From Thiodiazotropha sp040506975 (GTDB lineage Bacteria > Pseudomonadota > Gammaproteobacteria > Chromatiales > Chromatiaceae): a stretch of DNA of 64,000 nt. Position 1 is the stretch's first letter; the number at the start of each line of letters is the position of its first letter. Below the pieces are notes generated by a model. It ran no database searches, was not told the origin of the DNA, and saw nothing but the letters and a program-made list of their open reading frames with translations. Where the stretch lies: assembly GCA_965211775.1 (NCBI GenBank), contig OZ242974.1, forward strand, positions 3,472,001 through 3,536,000, given 5' to 3'. Positions 18,612 through 29,314 of the stretch are shown here, piece after piece. The translations under genes were made by a program, and so were the position numbers.

Positions 18612-19667
18612 CTAGCTCAATCACGGCGCCATTGAACTGCCAGACCCACCCAGGACCGTAGTAACCCATTTCCGCCCTCCCTAGTCTGGGATTCCAGGAA
18701 GAATCATTGTCAATCGACTTGGGGAAATAACCCTTTTTATAGAAACTGAGACCACCATCGCTATGAAAGAAGATGCCCGTCGTTTTGACACAGCCCGGCA
18801 CCACGAACTCACCATGTTCATCGGTCGTCGTTTCATGGTAATGCGCTGTCGCCATCTCATGATCGCCGCAGTAGGTGCTGGCGATATTCGGCCAGGACCC
18901 CACCACGATGGCGTCCTTTAACGGCACCCCGGTTGCCGCGTCCACCACCCAACCGCGGGTTTCCTGGGTAAAATTGTAATATCCCGACGCAGTACAGGCG
19001 GACAATAGGGGCAGACAGAAGAGCATGATTAACAGATGGAAGGTTATGGCTATTGCGGCTTCACATCGTTTTCCGGGATATGAAGTTTCATTCATCTCCA
19101 TGCCGGGACGCCTCCTTCAGATAGCTTGCCGGGTCGGGGTGGCACTGCTTTTGTACTTTTAAATAATTTTCCGCGAGGTATCGTTCCGGCGCCATGGCCG
19201 CTTTTCCCGGATCGCGCTCCCGGCGCTGCATTTCCCTGGCCTTATAGAGCAATGTCCTGGGTATCTTCATCCAGTTGCAGTTTTCCTGCAGATAAAGCCG
19301 GGGCGAGAGGGTATGGGCGGCCTTCAGCCTTGGGTCGTCTTCGTCACCAACCGCTTCCAGTTCGATGTCTCTGCCGTTCCAGTCCCATTTCCAGCGGCGG
19401 TGTTCCTCCGAGTTCATATCGAACTCGACATCGTTAATCCTGTTGGAAACCGCTTTGGGGTAGTAAACCTCTTTGAAGAACAGGATATCCGGCTGATAGG
19501 GCGCGAAGTAACCATCAACGCTACAGGGTGGCGCGCAGGCCGGGATCTCAAACCGGCCAGAAGCATCGCTCAATGTCTCGACCAAATGGGCAACGCCGAC
19601 CGTGCTCCGCCAACGATGATACCCCATTGATTTCGGCCAATAACCCATAACGATCACATCCGCTAGA

Positions 19668-20310
19668 CAAAAATGGAGACCCCCCAGCTCTGCTGGGGAG
19701 GCATCAACAGTTTGACAGAAACAGGAGTCTCATAGTAACCCCAAAGCGTGAGCCGCCAAGCAACACGCTAAGGAGAAACCATGAGACAAGTAGAAAGTTT
19801 AAGCCACACGGGATGGGAGTGTAAGTACCATATTGTGTTTATCCCGAAGTACCGGAGGAAGACGCTTTTTGGGCAGATCAGGCAGGAGCTTGGAGAGGTA
19901 TTTCATCGGCTGGCGAGGCAGAAAGAGAGTTTGATAGAGGAAGGGCATGTTATGGCTGATCATGTTCATATGATGATATCGATACCACCAAAATATGCGG
20001 TATCGCAGGTAGTTGGGTTTATCAAAGGTAAAAGTGCGATCCACATAGCCCGTACCTACCTGGGTCGGAAAAGGAACTATGTTGGCCATCATTTCTGGGC
20101 CAAGGGATATTTTACCTCGACGGTAGGCAGGGATGAGCAGGTGATTCGGGAGTATATACGGCAGCAGGAAGCGGAAGACCGTAGGATTGATCAGTTACAG
20201 TTGATGTAACAGCCCCTTTGAGGGGCTCAAGGAGCCAATAGGCTCCGTTTTACAGACCGCTTCGAGCGGTTCACAACTAAAGCCCCCGGCTTTGCCGGGG
20301 GATACTTACT
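19668..20310 (+). mobile_element. IS200-type element, copy 2 (643 bp), in lipoprotein B
   Basis: The boundaries are fixed by the restored reading frame of the host gene. It is preceded by CTAGA (19663-19667), as is copy 1 in transposase orientation, and no target duplication is present. Confidence 0.94.
19781..20209 (+). CDS. tnpA: IS200 family Y1 transposase TnpA, copy 2
   Basis: A 142-aa transposase nearly identical to the copy at 1217-1645, with the HVHMM motif and C-terminal REYIRQQE tyrosine. AAGGAG lies just upstream of the ATG. Probably active. Confidence 0.93.
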   Translation: MRQVESLSHTGWECKYHIVFIPKYRRKTLFGQIRQELGEVFHRLARQKESLIEEGHVMADHVHMMISIPPKYAVSQVVGFIKGKSAIHIARTYLGRKRNYVGHHFWAKGYFTSTVGRDEQVIREYIRQQEAEDRRIDQLQLM

Positions 20311-20590
20311 GGATTCCCTGTCACCTGATCGGCTACTCGTCCATACACCTGTTCTATGCGCATCTCGCGGCCGACTGGCTTTTGAAAGTAGTACGTAGGT
20401 AGTCGGCTACAGGAAGAAAGAACGACCGCAACCAAACAAAAAGCGTATATCCAGAATCCACCAACGATTCGTTGATCGCCTGATAGTGAAAATATCCTTA
20501 TCATGGTTTTTCCTGATTACCCCTGAGGCTCAGCTATTGAGCCTGTGGTGCAAGCATAATGGAACCTACTGAATAAAAGAGGATTTCATC

Positions 20591-21529
20591 ATGCCGAGAA
20601 ATACCATTCAATTTCAAAAAGGCCTTGGTTTGCACGATTTTCTGGAACAATATGGGACCGAGGATCAGTGTCGACAGGCATTGTATGATTTGCGCTGGCC
20701 GACGGGCTATGTCTGCCCTGAGTGCGGCAACACAACAGGCTGTGAACTCAAAAAGCGTCAGATATATCAATGTCACAAGTGCCATCATCAGACTTCCCTG
20801 ACCGCCGGCAGCATCTTCCATGGCACCAAGCTGCCGCTGAGAACGTGGTTTCTTGCGATCTATCTGTTGACCCAACGCAAGAAAAGTATCTCGGCGCTGC
20901 AACTTTCCCGCGAAATCGGGGTGAACTACAATACGGCCTGGCGACTCAAGCATAAGTTGATGCAGGTGATGATGGAACGTGAGCGTGGAAAAAAACTGGC
21001 CGGTCGCATCGAATTGGATGATGCTTATCTCGGAGGCGAGCAAGCCGGTAAGCGTGGTCGTGGGTCGCGCAACAAAATCCCTTTCGTAGCTGCTGTTGAG
21101 ACGACGCGGGACGGCAGGCCCATGAAAATTCAACTGCGTCGTGTAAGGGGCTTCCGCAAACGTGAAATCGCCCGCTACGCCCGCTCCTGCTTGATGCCTG
21201 GCAGCGAAGTCTTTACCGATGGGCTTTGGTGCTTTAGTGGCGTGACAACCGCTGATTGCCATCATAACCCCATGGTGACGGGTGGTGGGCGCCAAAGTGT
21301 CCAGTATTCGTGCTTCAAATGGGTAAACACGATGTTGGGTAATGTCAAAAACAGTCTGTTGGGTACTTTTCATGCGATTCGAGATAAACATGTGTCGCGT
21401 TATCTTGCTGAGTTCGAATATCGGTTTAACCGCCGTTTCGATTTACCCGCCATGATTGAACGATTGCTTTTTGCCGCTCTTCGCACTCCACCTATGCCAT
21501 ATCGCCTCTTGAGAATGGCTGAGGTTTAG
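20591..21529 (+). CDS. IS1595 family transposase, copy D
   Basis: Full-length 312-aa transposase with the zinc ribbon, ELDDAYLGG and FTDG motifs and the RYLAEFEYRFNRR tail intact. The stop TAG forms part of the IS1380 target TTAG. The protein could be made, but the element's own right end is now 1.6 kb away. Confidence 0.95.
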   Translation: MPRNTIQFQKGLGLHDFLEQYGTEDQCRQALYDLRWPTGYVCPECGNTTGCELKKRQIYQCHKCHHQTSLTAGSIFHGTKLPLRTWFLAIYLLTQRKKSISALQLSREIGVNYNTAWRLKHKLMQVMMERERGKKLAGRIELDDAYLGGEQAGKRGRGSRNKIPFVAAVETTRDGRPMKIQLRRVRGFRKREIARYARSCLMPGSEVFTDGLWCFSGVTTADCHHNPMVTGGGRQSVQYSCFKWVNTMLGNVKNSLLGTFHAIRDKHVSRYLAEFEYRFNRRFDLPAMIERLLFAALRTPPMPYRLLRMAEV

Positions 21530-23097
21530 CCCGCATGTTTCATCCGTTTTTAAATTTAGCCGGTGATATGGCCAAGCTTGGATGGTTTGCCCTCACTGGG
21601 AACCAAACCTCTATCAAGCCCTGATTTTCCACCCTCCGGGCAGACTCCCCCTTACCCCCATTGTTGATCAACGTGCCGGGGCAGCACTCTGCCGGGCTAT
21701 CCCGGCTTGAGTCGTGCCGCCACCTGGAAAAACAGCGCCTGATAGGGATAGGCGCTGGAGAGCAGGAAGCGGATCCGTCGCGTGTTGCGAATGATGACCG
21801 CCCCGATCTTGAACAGTTTGAGCCGGATCGTGGTCATCTGTGCACGCGCCAGTTCCGTGCCCTTCAGCGCGAGGCGCCGGATGGCCTCCATCAGCACATA
21901 GGCCAGACTGGACAGCAGTAGACGAAACTGATTGGCCCACCAGTAATGCGCGCTGGTGCGATCGGCGAACAGCCCCAGTTGCTGCTCCTTGATTCGGTTC
22001 TCCATGTCACCACGGGCGCAGTAGAGGTCATCGTAAAGGCGCTGTTTGTCGCCGGCCAGGCTGGTGACGATGAAGCGTGGATTTGGCCCCTTGTCGGTGA
22101 CCTCCAGTTTGGCGATCACCTTGCGACGCGTCTTCCAGGTGCTGGCGGCATAGTGAAACTGAAAGAATTCCCGCATCTTCATGCCGGTTCGCTTCGCCAG
22201 TTCCTCAACCCACTGCATGGGCTCACGGATACACCGCAGCAAGGCGTCATTCTTGGCGATGCCCACGATATAGCCCACAGCGTTGCGCTCGCACCAGCTG
22301 AGCATGTGGTGACGGTAAAAGCCGCTATCGCCCCGAAAGATGATACGCACTTCAGGCCAAGCCCGGCGCAGGCGTTTGACCAACAGCGCCAGAATCGCCC
22401 AGGCATGCTTGGGCGCATCGATCCGGCTGGGCCGCAGATAACTCACCAGCAGTTGATCGCCACAAAAGACATACAGGGGCAGGAAGCAGTAGTGATCGTA
22501 GTAGCCGTGAAAGAAGCGGCCTTCCTGGCGGCCATGCACCGGATCATCCGTGGCGTCGAAATCCAGGATCAGCTCATCGGGTGGTGCATTATATGAGGCA
22601 ATGAACTGCTCGAGCAGTAGGTTGTGGACATCAACGGCAACCCGGCGATCGACCCGGTTCTCCAGCCGACAAAGTGTCGACTGGCTGCCCAGTACCTCCT
22701 CGCGTTCGATCGAGCTCTGTAGGGCCGGGTCGGTGCGTAGTGTCTGATGGTCGTTCAGATCTTCATAACCCAGGCAGAGCCCATAGACTCGCTGGCGCAA
22801 CAGGCTCAACTGGCTGTGTTCAATATAGCGGGGATCTCGCGGGTCGGGGATGACCGCATCAACCGCCTCGAGCAATCCCAGACGCCTGTCGATCTCACGC
22901 AGCAGCAACACGCCGCCGTCCGAGGTGATATCGCCACCGGAAAACTCGGCTTGAACCTTACGGCGTTTTAGGGCTGGAAAATCAAAGGCAGTCTGGGTAC
23001 AGTTTGTCACAGGCAAAATCCTTTCGATTACAGTGTAAGCAACTGAATTATATCGAAGTATCAGGATTTTGCCTTTTTAATGCGTGAAATATTGGGG
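21530..23097 (-). mobile_element. IS1380-type element, copy 2 (1568 bp), nested in IS1595 copy D
   Basis: It begins CCCGCATGTTTCATCC and ends ..GAAATATTGGGG on the plus strand, flanked by TTAG (21526-21529 and 23098-23101). It is inserted 11 bp from the right end of the IS1595 element. Confidence 0.96.
21697..23016 (-). CDS. IS1380 family DDE transposase, copy 2
   Basis: Full-length 439-aa transposase with the same motifs as copy 1. Three substitutions were noticed: Tyr for Cys after FRGDSGF, Ser for Asn in VTxLAGDKQ, and Ala for Thr near the C-terminus. The GTG at 23010 is the likely start for the same spacing reason as in copy 1. Confidence 0.95.
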   Translation of the reverse strand: MPVTNCTQTAFDFPALKRRKVQAEFSGGDITSDGGVLLLREIDRRLGLLEAVDAVIPDPRDPRYIEHSQLSLLRQRVYGLCLGYEDLNDHQTLRTDPALQSSIEREEVLGSQSTLCRLENRVDRRVAVDVHNLLLEQFIASYNAPPDELILDFDATDDPVHGRQEGRFFHGYYDHYCFLPLYVFCGDQLLVSYLRPSRIDAPKHAWAILALLVKRLRRAWPEVRIIFRGDSGFYRHHMLSWCERNAVGYIVGIAKNDALLRCIREPMQWVEELAKRTGMKMREFFQFHYAASTWKTRRKVIAKLEVTDKGPNPRFIVTSLAGDKQRLYDDLYCARGDMENRIKEQQLGLFADRTSAHYWWANQFRLLLSSLAYVLMEAIRRLALKGTELARAQMTTIRLKLFKIGAVIIRNTRRIRFLLSSAYPYQALFFQVAARLKPG

Positions 23098-25100
23098 TTA
23101 GGGGTAATCAGGTGGTTTTTTGAAATTCACACACAAACTCTCGCCTTAACGAAGCTTTACATACTTAATATTCGCCACACCCCAAAGATATCCTGGTGAA
23201 ATCCGACCGTGAAGACGCGGTTTTCACCGCCGATGTTTCGCACCACATGGACAAAGGAGTGGTCCGTGGCGAGAAATTCGATATGCAACGGTGAATAACT
23301 TGCGACGATCTCGGGCATCCTCGGCAGCAGGTAGGTAAACTGCCTTCGGTATTTCTCGCTGCGGCTGGCGCCGATATGTTCCAAGGCCAGACCAAGATTG
23401 CCGTTAACGAGGGCATCGTTCATACCGGACCAGTGATTCTCCAACTGAGCGAGTATGCGCGTTTCCGAGATTGTGTTGACGACCTGAGTCAGGGTGTATT
23501 GCACGCCATCCACATCCGTTACGATCGCGGTCGGATAGTAGATTCCCTCCGTTTCGTAGACATACAACAGATCCCTCTCGAAGTCGTCGACCAAAGTCTC
23601 GTCGATAGTCCCATCGCCTTCGTAGTCGATATCGACCCGAGTGATGGGACTCTCACCTTCGTTGACCAGGCTTAGCCGATTTTCCAATGGTGTCAGGCCA
23701 CTGCTTTCAGACACAAAAAATCGAATCGGGCTAGAACCAACCCGATTGACGGTCAGGGTCTGGCTCACCTGTTGACGACTCAGTGTGGTCACTAGGGCCT
23801 CTATTTCATTGGTGCCCTCGGCAAGCGGTATCCTGGCAACGAATTCACTGCCATAGGGCTCTCCCCCTCTCTCTGCAACAATGCCGTTAACGGTGACACC
23901 TATGCCTGCCGGTCCATCTACCGTGCCCTTTACGATGACGTATCCCGATTCGATGTCCGCACCGTTCATCGGCTCAGTTATGTCTATCTGAGGCGGGTTC
24001 TGTCTTTGCGGATCGTTAGGATAATAATCGAGATCGTTATCAACACCACCCCCATCCCTGTCAGGGTCCCCGGTGTCGCCGATACCGTCATCGTCGAAGT
24101 CGTAGGCTTCGCTTGGATTATTGGGGAAGAGGTCGTTGTCGTCGCTGACGCCGTCGGCATCGATATCGCCGTCGGTCAGATCGGGTGTCACTCTTATTCT
24201 AACTGTATCGACCGCCTCCATCTCCCAATCGTTGACTACTGTGAGTTGAAACACCAGATCCGCTTCAACAGCCAAAGCAGGCAGGGCCACCTCAGTTATC
24301 GCTTCATGTGGTTTGGTCAACAAGGCCTGCGGACCCTCCGACTGCATCCAACGGAATCGTTCTATCATGCCATGCGGATCATAGCTACCGGAGCCGTCCA
24401 GTGTTACCAAGCTTCTCTCCGGACTCTCTTGATCCGGTCCCGCATCGGCCGTCAACTCGGCCCCTTGAGGAAGCAGATACACCTTGACCGGATCGACTTC
24501 CGCCACAGCCCGGTTGTTGAAAGCGGACACTATCTTGGTCAAGCCAAAGATCAATTCTACTCGCTCAGTCACGGGCGGAGCCGTGAAAGAGAGGTTCCAA
24601 CCATGACTCTGCGTCAACTCTACAGGCGGTCCAGCAAGCTGCAACCAGTGGAGACCGGCGCTATCGTCCACACAGCCGGTGATCGGGTTACACTCTGCGG
24701 GCACATAAGGCTCTCCCGTCATAGTCACCTGGGATCCCGCCTGCACATAGATATCGTCACCGGCAGTAAACAGCGCTGCTTGATAATCGGGCGTAACTAT
24801 CCAAAACGGTAGGGTTTCAGGAAAACGTGTGTCGGCGCCATAGAGATCCGTCACACTGAGTTCGATCCCCACACTCGCCAAGCCGGAGACCGTATTTCTA
24901 TCCGGTAGCTGCACCCTTGGTTGGACTGAATTATCCAGGAATGTCACTGTAGGACCATAGTACTGGCTCCAGCTATAACTTGAGATATAGTCATTGGGAT
25001 CACGATCATAACTTGATGACGCATCCAATTGAATGATGCTATCCGCTAAGCTTAGGATAGGCTGGTGGTTGATATTTGCATTGGGCTCGCTATTTACTAA

Positions 25101-26256
25101 GGCATCTCTGATTAATTCCAAGAATCGTATAATATCGATACATTGATCACCAGCCCCAAAAAAGCGCGATGAAACAACACAGCCTAGAAGCCAGTGGCTT
25201 CTAAAAATACCGCAAGAAGACCCGCAAAGAGCAGTTTCTTGATGAAATGGACGAGATCATTCCCTGGAACGAGATGTGCGAGGCAATCGCCCCTTACTAC
25301 CCAAAACCGCTGAAAGCCGGCAGAAAGCCCATTGGGCTAGAGCGCATGCTGCGCATCCATTTTCTGCAGCATTGGTTTGAGCTTTCCGATCCGGCTGCGG
25401 AAGAGGCGCTTTACGACTCAAGAGCCATGCGTCTGTTTGTAGGGATAGACTTGGGTGCAGAGCCGGTCCCTGACGAAACGACGATCTGCAAGTTTCGCCA
25501 CCTGATGGAGCGGAACAACTTGGGCGATGAGCTGTTTCGCCTTGTCAACGTCTATCTGGCGGAAAACGGTATGAAAGTGAGTCGGGGCACCATAGTGGAT
25601 GCCACCATTATCAATGCACCGAGTTCGACCAAGAACAAAGAGAAGCAGCGAGACCCGGACATGCATCAGACCAAGAAAGGCAACCAGTGGTACTTTGGCA
25701 TGAAGGCGCACATTGGCGTAGACAGCCGTACCAAGCTGATTCACTCGATCGCCGTGACCCCTGCCAATGTGCATGATTCACAGATGCTGGGGGATCTACT
25801 GCACGGCGAGGAAACCCGTCTCTGGGGAGATTCTGCCTATGCAGGTCAGCGAGAACAACTAAAAGAACACGCTCCTCAGGCAAAAGACTTTACGCAGAAA
25901 AAAGGCTGCCGTAACCGCCAGTTGAGCGAAGCGGAACAATCAGCCAACCGGCACAAGTCAAAGACCCGCGCCAGAGTCGAGCATGTCTTTGGTGTAATGA
26001 AGCGCCAGTTCGGTTTCACCAAGGTGCGTTACCGCGGGTTGGAAAAGAATGCGCACTGCGTATTCACCAAATGTGCTTTAGTGAATCTGGTGCTGGCAAA
26101 GCGGCCATTACTGGCGCAATGACAGGCAAGGTGCGCCTGGATGCTGGTAACAGGCAGCAACCAGGCGGGCAAACAGGAAGACTGTCATGTTTTACGGGTG
26201 TTTTGAGTAAAAAATGATGGATCAAGGTTGAAAGGCATCAATTGTTCAGAGCTTCC
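25101..26256 (+). mobile_element. IS5-type element, copy 2 (1156 bp), in the PKD-repeat gene
   Basis: Ends as in copy 1, flanked by CTAA (25097-25100 and 26257-26260). The host frame is restored as ..RRQVYLVNSEPNANIN.. when one CTAA is removed. Opposite in direction to the host gene. Confidence 0.95.
25169..26122 (+). CDS. IS5 family transposase, copy 2, with in-frame TAA at codon 12
   Basis: Identical in layout to copy 1: ATG at 25169, TAA at 25202-25204, then an uninterrupted 305-codon frame. The internal ATG at 25247 starts a 291-aa protein that retains the whole DDE domain. No GTG or TTG in frame lies between the stop and this ATG. That two copies in different genes share the stop shows the element moved while carrying it. 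Confidence 0.9.
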
Positions 26257-28900
26257 CTAAATAGACCTGACGCCTCACGAAACTCTCGTCCTTATCCCCT
26301 TCGTCATCCATGACCGTCAATAGAAACCGGTATTCAATAGGATTAGAGCTGGTTGCGGAGCCATCAAAAGGTTGATGGATAAATGACGTAACCGAGCTGT
26401 CTGGATTGGCGATATCCACTGTTGGTCCGGATAGCTGTTGCCATTGGAATGAGACAATTGAACCGTTTGCATCTGCACTGTCACTACCATCAAGCCTCAA
26501 TGAATCGTCCAATTGCCAATATCTGAGGGGCGTTTTATAGTGGGTACCGGCATCGGCATCTGGTGGATTATCTGTCGAACTCGTATATGGATTGAAGGTG
26601 ACAATCACATCATCGGTGGATACGCCACCCCTGTCATCCGTTACCGTCAACCGTAGAGTGTAATCACCAGGTTCATAGACCGAGGCATGATTTATTGGAT
26701 ATTAGCTGTCTCCTCTGAATGATCCGACATAGCCTGGTGAATCGTTAACCGACCATTCATAGGAGACGATTTCCCCATCCGTATCATGACTGTTAGAACC
26801 ATCAACGATAAGAAAGTATTTACTTGAGCTGATTCTGTCCTCGCCCGCAACAGCAACTGGCGGGCTATTTGGCGGAAGATCTTCCGGGTTGACAACATGT
26901 AATGTAACCGTGTTGGTCACTGGCAGGCCGAAACGATCTTCAACCCCCACCTCAAATATCAAGTCAGTCGTAACATCAACTTCCGGCGCCAATATCCTGA
27001 CCTGTTCCCGATATTGCCTATATTGCAATGTCGCTGGAGGACCGCTGATCTGTCGCCATTGATAACCGGTTGAACTTAAAAAACCATCTTCTTGCTGGAA
27101 GGAAAAATAGTGAGAGGCATCTAAAACATGATAGTTGCCTTCAACTATGGTTATTTCATCTACCGGCAAGGATTGAGGAGGCAGATTAGCAAGTACCGTA
27201 ATAACTATCTCATCTGATGTACTTAACCCACCGTCATCAGTAACGGTTAGACGAAAGCGAAGCTCCGTGTCCTGATCAACCTCGGGCATGCTAACACTGA
27301 AAATAGATCTCGTAGCGTTTGCTGCACTAATATTTACTGATGGACCTGAGATTTGCTCCCATAAATAACTGACAATGGAACCATCACTATCACTACTTGA
27401 TCTGCCGTTAAACTGGTGATAACGCGTCTCTAAGTGCGTTGCATCAGGGCCTGCATCGGCAATCGGGGGGAAATTCCCACCTACTTCGACAGTGATATGT
27501 ACATCATCCGTTACCCGTGTGCCGCGATTATCTTCAACGATCAGTCTTAATACAATATCTCCAACTGTAGTAGCAACAAAATTCGGTGTGGCACTATTTT
27601 TGTCGTTGAGTTAAACTGTCGGTCCACTACGTTGCCACCAGATAAAACGAGATATTTCTCCATCTGGATCCGAACTTGTACTCCCATCCAGTTGAACCAT
27701 TTCTCCTTCTATGACGATTAAGTCAGGTCCCGCATTGGCAATCGGCGGCTGGTTGTTGTTAACCGCACTACGAACCAGTACGCCATCTCTTGTGACTGCT
27801 CCCGATTCATCGATGACAGTCAGGGTAAATGCCAGCTCGGCATTCGCCGGCATCGTAAAGCTCGGTGTCGCCGTCCGACTATCTTGAAGTACCACCGAGG
27901 GCCCGCGGTTTTGGGTCCAGATGTATCTGACGATCACGCCATCCGCATCATTACTCGCACTGCCGTCCAGCTGTACCGTCTCACCGGCGGCAACTGTCTG
28001 ATCGACACCCGCATCGGCAACAGGTGGTTGATTGGTATAAGGTTCAACTCGAATGACAATGCTATCTGTAGCAACTGCACCCGCGTTATCTTCAATCTTC
28101 AATGAAAAAGCCAATTCGGCATTAGGCGGTGCTTGAAAGCTGGATACCGCAGTCTGCGAATCAATCAATTGCACATTGGGTCCACGAGATTGATGCCAAC
28201 GATATTTTATGATCGTACCATCGGCATCACTACTGGCTGTGGCATCAAGTTGCACCAGATCGCCAGTAGCGACTGTTTGATCAATACCCGCATCGGCTTG
28301 TGGTAGTATGTTTGTATAAGGATCTGTACGAATAACTACCCGATCAGTTGCCACTTCATTCGTGTCACTGACCAATCTTAGGCCAAACTCAAGCTCTGCG
28401 TTTGACGGCGCTTAAAAGCTGGCAATGGCCGTTCTGGCACTCTCAAGAGTGACCACCGGGCCACGTACCTGATACCAGTGAAAACTGGCAATGTTGCCGT
28501 CTGTCTCACTACTTGCACTTCCATCTAACTGAACCTGTTCACCTGCTGTAACAATCTGGTCGGGACCGGCATTTACAATCAGTGCGGCATTCAGCTCGCT
28601 TACAATGATCAATAGGCATGTAAATATGAGAAGAGGCAGAGTTATGAAAGAAAAATGAGACGATTGTACGGAATGATTGAACATCCTTGTTCACCTACAT
28701 GAAATCCAGTTCATAACTACGACAGTCCGCCAAAGCAGGCTAAACTGAGGATGAAACTGCTTTACAGAAAATCGGTGGAAATCATAGCCACGGCATTAAT
28801 AAAAACAAAATGACACAGATCAACAAACCTGCAGTCAATCAGTTCACCATTCTTTTACTGAAACAAGCAGGTCAGCCACCGTTTGGTATGAAACCATTAA

Positions 28901-29239
28901 TCAAAGGATTGATTCAAACATGCCATTGTCTTTGATTAATACAAGCAGTTGTTCGAGTTGCAAGGTACCATCTACATCAGCCATTTTCTGCGATTCCTGG
29001 TTTAGTCTAGTCCTGTATCCTTTACACAACTCAATCACCTCTTCCCGACTGTAGCTCTGCTTGACTTGTTCTTTTAGTACTCCAGATACTGCTCCATCAA
29101 TGGGTGTCACCTCTGCCGAACGTCTGATCATTGCACTGACACCCGTTCCCTCTACAGAGGCAGTCAAGGGACCTGTCTTGGTATATCGCTTACCCTGATA
29201 TTCGAATTGCTGGCCGATCTTGAGTTGAGGAAAACGCAT
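28901..29239 (-). CDS. Conserved-looking hypothetical protein
   Basis: About 112 aa from the internal Met (MRFPQLKIGQQFEYQGKRYTK); an upstream ATG at 29266 would add nine residues. The first 60 residues look like a small beta-rich domain (QQFEYQGKRYTKTGPLTASVE). The rest is helical (SREEVIELCKGYRTRL, LQLEQLLVLIKDNG). No signal peptide or known motif. It lies between the PKD-repeat gene and the kinase gene on the same strand, with no sign of co-function. Confidence 0.55.
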   Translation of the reverse strand: MRFPQLKIGQQFEYQGKRYTKTGPLTASVEGTGVSAMIRRSAEVTPIDGAVSGVLKEQVKQSYSREEVIELCKGYRTRLNQESQKMADVDGTLQLEQLLVLIKDNGMFESIL

Positions 29240-29314
29240 TATTAAAACCTGTATGTCATCTATCAAATGGGTTCATATATAAAGGAATTACCCCTACCCA
29301 TGAAGCACAACATG

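Larger units (their letters stand above)
17156..19101 (-). pseudogene. Lipoprotein A with carboxypeptidase-regulatory-like domain, split by IS5
   Basis: The pieces 19101-18612 and 17451-17156 join through one CTAG copy to give 261 aa in frame (..FNGAVIELEPTSGLSEKE..). A hydrophobic leader ends in lipobox LLSAC (Cys near 36), so it is an outer-membrane or periplasm-facing lipoprotein. A beta-rich stretch (GWVVDAATGVPLKDAIVVGSWP, DEHGEFVVPGC) resembles carboxypeptidase regulatory-like domains. The C-terminus has the pattern CHWLRIPRM..EREK..NYLVENLF..CHPDP. It is a paralogue of the preceding lipoprotein B over its whole length. It overlaps B by 14 bp upstream and the phospholipase-like gene by 14 bp downstream: a tightly coupled operon. 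Function unknown. A short frame starting inside the IS (17470) is not a true start. Confidence 0.87.
19088..20504 (-). pseudogene. Lipoprotein B, paralogue of A, split by IS200
   Basis: The pieces 20504-20311 and 19667-19088 join directly, with no duplication as expected for IS200, to a 257-aa frame (..VTGNPLADVIVMGYWPKS..). A leader with lipobox LSSC (Cys near 32) is followed by GRVADQVTGNPLADVIVMGYWP, closely parallel to lipoprotein A. The C-terminus NCNWMKIPRTLL..RRERD..RYLAENYL..CHPDP also matches A. The junction fits so well that it fixes the IS200 boundaries. An IS1595/IS1380 composite sits immediately upstream of its ATG, separating it from the PKD-repeat gene that originally lay about 50 bp upstream. 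Function unknown; surface or periplasmic binding is a guess. Confidence 0.87.
20512..23112 (+). mobile_element. IS1595-type element, copy D, containing a nested IS1380
   Basis: The 1029 bp of IS1595 are split into 20512-21529 and 23102-23112 by an IS1380 insertion. The outer duplication TGGTTTTT is intact at 20504-20511 and 23113-23120, so the element was whole before the nested insertion. Its transposase stop codon is preserved because the inner element entered in TTTAG. It lies just upstream of the lipoprotein B start codon, in the opposite direction. Its left end reads CCTGATTACCCCTGAGG, slightly different from the other copies. Confidence 0.95.
23157..28684 (-). pseudogene. Large exported PKD/REJ-like repeat protein with calcium repeats; three TAA codons and an IS5 insertion
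   Basis: From ATG 28684 the same frame runs to 23157. Without the IS5 and one CTAA copy it is 1,456 codons. A signal peptide (LPLLIFTCLLIIVSELNA) is followed by about ten beta-sandwich repeats of 85-100 residues with the motif PxADAGPDQTV..GxxVQLDGSASxDxDGxIxxYxWxQxxGPxV. Next come calcium-binding repeats (DGDIDADGVSDDNDLFPNN, DFDDDGIGD) and a C-terminal mixed domain. Three in-frame TAA codons stand at 28414-28412, 27613-27611 and 26704-26702; by alignment with sister repeats the first two replace Gln (SFQAP, GPTVQL). It looks like a surface adhesin. It headed the operon with lipoproteins B and A and the phospholipase-like gene. As it stands it can yield only fragments. Confidence 0.88.

Noticed and set aside
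20591..21529. IS1595 copy D as a truncated element
   Set aside because: Its missing end and target duplication are found beyond the nested IS1380.
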